Below, piece after piece: positions 61,444 to 64,000 of a stretch of DNA of 64,000 bases; position 1 is the stretch's first letter; each line of letters opens with the position of its first letter. Where the stretch lies: NCBI GenBank assembly GCA_048262455.1, contig JBLXFD010000008.1, positions 62,001-126,000 of the forward strand. Reading direction: 5' to 3'. The notes beneath the pieces were generated by a model, which was not told the DNA's origin, searched no databases, and saw nothing but the letters and a program-made list of their open reading frames with translations. Origin of the DNA: Psychromarinibacter sp048262455 (GTDB lineage Bacteria > Pseudomonadota > Alphaproteobacteria > Rhodobacterales > Rhodobacteraceae). The translations under genes and the position numbers were made by a program.

Positions 61444-63276
61444 CTAGTCGACCTGCCGCACCGCGCCCCGGGCGGCCGAGGTGGTCAGCGCGGCATAGGC
61501 CTTCAGTGCCGTGGTCACCTTGCGCTTGCGCGGTTTGGCGGGCACCCAGCCCTTCGCCTCCTGCGCCTCGCGGCGCGCGGCGAGGGTGGCGTCGTCGACG
61601 GCCAGGTTGATGGTGCGGTTGGGGATGTCGATCTCGATCAGGTCCCCCTGCTCCACCAGCGCGATGGTGCCGCCCTCGGCCGCCTCGGGCGAGACGTGGC
61701 CGATGGACAGGCCCGACGACCCGCCGGAGAAGCGGCCGTCGGTCACCAGCGCGCAGTCCTTCCCGAGGCCCTTCGACTTCAGGTAGCTGGTCGGATACAG
61801 CATCTCCTGCATCCCCGGCCCGCCCCGCGGCCCCTCGTAGCGGATCAGCACCACCTCGCCCGCCTTCACCTTGCCGGTGAGGATGCTGCTGACGGCATCG
61901 TCCTGGCTTTCGAAGATATGCGCGGGGCCCGAGAACTTCAGGATCGACTCGTCCACCCCCGCGGTCTTCACGATGCAGCCATCCTCGGCCAGGTTGCCGT
62001 AGAGCACCGCAAGACCGCCGTCCTGGCTGAAGGCGTTCTCCTTGTTGCGGATCACCCCCCGCTCGCGGTCCAGGTCGACGCTGTCGAAGCGGCGCGACTG
62101 GCTGAAGGCGACAGTGGTGGCGACCCCGCCGGGGGCGGCGGCGAAGAACTCGTGCACGCTGTTGGCCTTGGTCTGCTTGACGTCCCAGCGTTCCAGCGCC
62201 TCGGCCATGCTGGCGGCGTGGACGGTGGGCACCGAGGTGTCCAGCAGACCGGCGCGGTCCAGTTCGCCCAGGATCGCCATGATGCCGCCGGCGCGGTGCA
62301 CGTCTTCCATGTGCACGTCGTCCTTGGCCGGGGCGACCTTGCACAGGCAGGGCACCTTGCGGCTGAGCCGGTCGATGTCGGCCATGGAGAAATCCACCTC
62401 GCCCTCATGGGCGGCGGCCAGCAGGTGCAGCACCGTGTTGGTCGACCCGCCCATGGCGATGTCGAGGCTCATGGCGTTCTCGAAGGCGGCGAAGGTGGCG
62501 ATGTTGCGCGGCAGCACGCTGGCGTCCTCGCCCTCGTAGTAGCGCTTGGCCAGGTCCACCACGAGATGCCCGGCCTCCACGAACAGCCGCTTGCGGTCGG
62601 CGTGGGTGGCGAGGGTGGACCCGTTGCCGGGCAGCGACAGGCCCAGCGCCTCGGTCAGGCAGTTCATCGAGTTGGCGGTGAACATGCCGGAGCAGGAGCC
62701 GCAGGTCGGGCAGGCCGCCTCCTCGATCGCCTGCACCTGCGCGTCGGTGTAGCTGTCGTCCGCCGCCGCCACCATCGCGTCCACCAGGTCGAGCGCCTTT
62801 TCCTTGCCCTCCCAGATCACCTTGCCCGCTTCCATCGGCCCGCCGGAGACGAAGACCACCGGGATGTTCAGCCGCATCGCGGCCATCAGCATGCCGGGGG
62901 TGATCTTGTCGCAGTTGGAGATGCAGACCATGGCGTCGGCGCAGTGGGCGTTGACCATGTACTCCACCGAGTCGGCGATGATCTCGCGGCTGGGCAGCGA
63001 GTAGAGCATCCCGTCGTGGCCCATGGCGATGCCGTCATCCACCGCGATGGTGTTGAATTCCTTGGCCACGCCCCCGGCGGCCTCGACCTCGCGGGCGACC
63101 ATCTGGCCGAGATCCTTGAGGTGCACGTGGCCCGGCACGAACTGGGTGAAGGAGTTGACGATGGCGATGATCGGCTTGCCGAAGTCGCTGTCGGTCATCC
63201 CCGTGGCACGCCAGAGCCCGCGGGCCCCCGCCATGTTGCGTCCGTGGGTTGTGGTGCGGGAGCGGTAATGCGGCAT
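61444..63276 (-). CDS. ilvD: Dihydroxy-acid dehydratase
   Basis: A 610-residue iron-sulphur enzyme of branched-chain amino acid synthesis, dehydrating 2,3-dihydroxy-isovalerate and -methylvalerate. It is very close to the E. coli type. Cluster cysteines are C122 (CISNCDKITPGM) and C195 (PTCGSCSGMFTANSMN). TDGRFSGGSSGLSIGHVSPEAAEGG lies in the C-terminal domain. The ATG at 63276 (MPHYRSRTTTHGRNMAG) is the family start; a longer open frame upstream is not supported. DNA composition changes sharply just upstream of its promoter region. Confidence 0.97.
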   Translation of the reverse strand: MPHYRSRTTTHGRNMAGARGLWRATGMTDSDFGKPIIAIVNSFTQFVPGHVHLKDLGQMVAREVEAAGGVAKEFNTIAVDDGIAMGHDGMLYSLPSREIIADSVEYMVNAHCADAMVCISNCDKITPGMLMAAMRLNIPVVFVSGGPMEAGKVIWEGKEKALDLVDAMVAAADDSYTDAQVQAIEEAACPTCGSCSGMFTANSMNCLTEALGLSLPGNGSTLATHADRKRLFVEAGHLVVDLAKRYYEGEDASVLPRNIATFAAFENAMSLDIAMGGSTNTVLHLLAAAHEGEVDFSMADIDRLSRKVPCLCKVAPAKDDVHMEDVHRAGGIMAILGELDRAGLLDTSVPTVHAASMAEALERWDVKQTKANSVHEFFAAAPGGVATTVAFSQSRRFDSVDLDRERGVIRNKENAFSQDGGLAVLYGNLAEDGCIVKTAGVDESILKFSGPAHIFESQDDAVSSILTGKVKAGEVVLIRYEGPRGGPGMQEMLYPTSYLKSKGLGKDCALVTDGRFSGGSSGLSIGHVSPEAAEGGTIALVEQGDLIEIDIPNRTINLAVDDATLAARREAQEAKGWVPAKPRKRKVTTALKAYAALTTSAARGAVRQVD

Positions 63277-63426
63277 GGGGTGGTCCTCCGGTCGGTGCGG
63301 GGGCGGTTTTAGCAGGGTGGTGGGGGGAGGGGTAGGGGGTGGACGTAAGCATCCTCGAAGTAGCCAAACCTCGACGTCCCCCAGAGCCTTCCGAAGACGA
63401 TCAGAGGGCAATTAGTAAGAAAAGCT

Positions 63427-64000
63427 TCAGAGAGGCTCCCCGAAATGAGCTCTTAGACCCACTAAAATATCCGTTACTTCAGGATGGATCTCTCCCGGCA
63501 GCAACTCGTCCACAACCCGTGCGCCAGACAGGCTCACCTTGAACTGCTCCTGAACATATCGAGCCATTGATCGGAAAACAGTCTTCCCTGGCACCGCTTG
63601 GCGGCGAAATTTTGCGCATTTCCATGAATCCGAGAACTGCTTCCGAAACTCATCCGCCAAACTTGGCGCATCAGCTTTTGGCGCCTTGCGAAACCTAAAT
63701 TGAAAAACGTGCCCTAACTGTTGACCAAAGATCCGATCTCGCTCGAGTTCAATCAGCCTTTCAAGCTCCGCCTCAATTTGCGCAAGTACGGATTTACTCA
63801 CACCACCATCTGCATACCTCACCACCACGGCGCTGATAGCACGCGGAACCAAAAGGATATTTTCAATCTCTTTGAACGGAAGAACGAAACATGCCGCGCC
63901 CTCGGCCACCATTTGCTTTTTGAAATCCTCCACTTCCGCATCTGGGCGATAGTCCCTATCAAAAAGAGCCGCAACCTGAACATCCAGCTCGAAGAACTTT
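63427..64000 (-). CDS. C-terminal part of a TOPRIM / AAA ATPase-type (OLD-like) protein, cut by window edge
   Basis: The frame is open to base 64000, so only about 190 C-terminal residues are visible. They begin KFFELDVQVAALFDRDYRP, an acidic DxD motif ending a beta strand as in TOPRIM domains. FVLPFKEIENILLVPRAISA follows, like the IEN(Y)L segment of OLD-family nucleases and related AAA ATPases, then a Lys/Arg-rich helical tail. Such proteins are often phage-defence factors. Composition is clearly less GC-rich than the rest of the window, consistent with transfer. The 150-base gap to ilvD spans the composition change and shows no gene. A DUF4435-type protein is an alternative. Confidence 0.7.
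   Translation of the reverse strand, partial: KFFELDVQVAALFDRDYRPDAEVEDFKKQMVAEGAACFVLPFKEIENILLVPRAISAVVVRYADGGVSKSVLAQIEAELERLIELERDRIFGQQLGHVFQFRFRKAPKADAPSLADEFRKQFSDSWKCAKFRRQAVPGKTVFRSMARYVQEQFKVSLSGARVVDELLPGEIHPEVTDILVGLRAHFGEPL

Overview
The window is 64 kb of very GC-rich DNA, densely coded on both strands. Gene content points to an alphaproteobacterium of the Rhodobacteraceae (Rhodobacter/Roseobacter group). The markers are the cell-cycle regulator GcrA beside argD, an Anbu-type proteasome-like protease in an operon with a circularly permuted ATP-grasp protein, split his genes, and several proteins known mainly from this family. I cannot assign a genus. No rRNA, tRNA, CRISPR array, transposase or phage gene was recognised.

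Layout, left to right. 1-1.3 kb: a gene cut by the window edge. 1.4-6.2 kb: a SIMPL-domain protein, then the ATP-grasp / alpha-E / transglutaminase / Anbu operon. 6.3-9 kb: a beta-CASP exonuclease translationally coupled to an ATP-dependent DNA ligase. 9-14.5 kb: polA, a secreted repeat protein, an Asp-box propeller and a stand-alone RAM domain. 14.6-19 kb: hisB-hisH, hisA and hisF-hisE on the plus strand, with two opposite-strand exported proteins lodged between them. 19-24 kb: acyl-CoA dehydrogenase, nitronate monooxygenase, quinone oxidoreductase and gnd. 24-27.5 kb: argF and argD, divergent from gcrA. 27.6-31.1 kb: AsmA and rimO. 31.6-36.2 kb: a lipoprotein, pheT and pheS. 36.6-40.3 kb: mtnA and pxpB-pxpC-pxpA (5-oxoprolinase).

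40.3-43.6 kb holds a tightly overlapping four-gene set (acyl-CoA dehydrogenase-like, PIG-L deacetylase, methyltransferase, glycosyltransferase) that looks like a small glycoconjugate pathway of unknown product. 43.7-51.6 kb holds a seven-gene envelope operon: an exported protein with four CxxC repeats, two SGNH esterase-like proteins, an MBOAT O-acyltransferase, a small membrane protein and two CapA-like proteins. I read this as an undescribed surface-glycan acylation or modification system, and it is the most interesting coding region here. 51.8-54 kb: a galactose dehydrogenase-like gene divergent from an iron alcohol dehydrogenase. 54.5-64 kb: a GrdB-like protein, rplT-rpmI, pyk, an N-formylglutamate amidohydrolase, a DUF1244 protein, two small exported paralogues, a D-amino-acid aminotransferase, a ZIP-like membrane protein and ilvD. 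At the right edge there is an abrupt fall in GC with the C-terminal part of a TOPRIM/AAA-type (OLD-like) protein.

The longer intergenic gaps are mostly filled by repeats. A roughly 215-bp hairpin-rich element recurs at 9, 31, 36 and 54 kb, always in the same orientation and mostly between convergent genes. A different roughly 191-bp tandem pair separates pheS from pheT. Shorter REP-like hairpins flank the his and acyl-CoA dehydrogenase genes.
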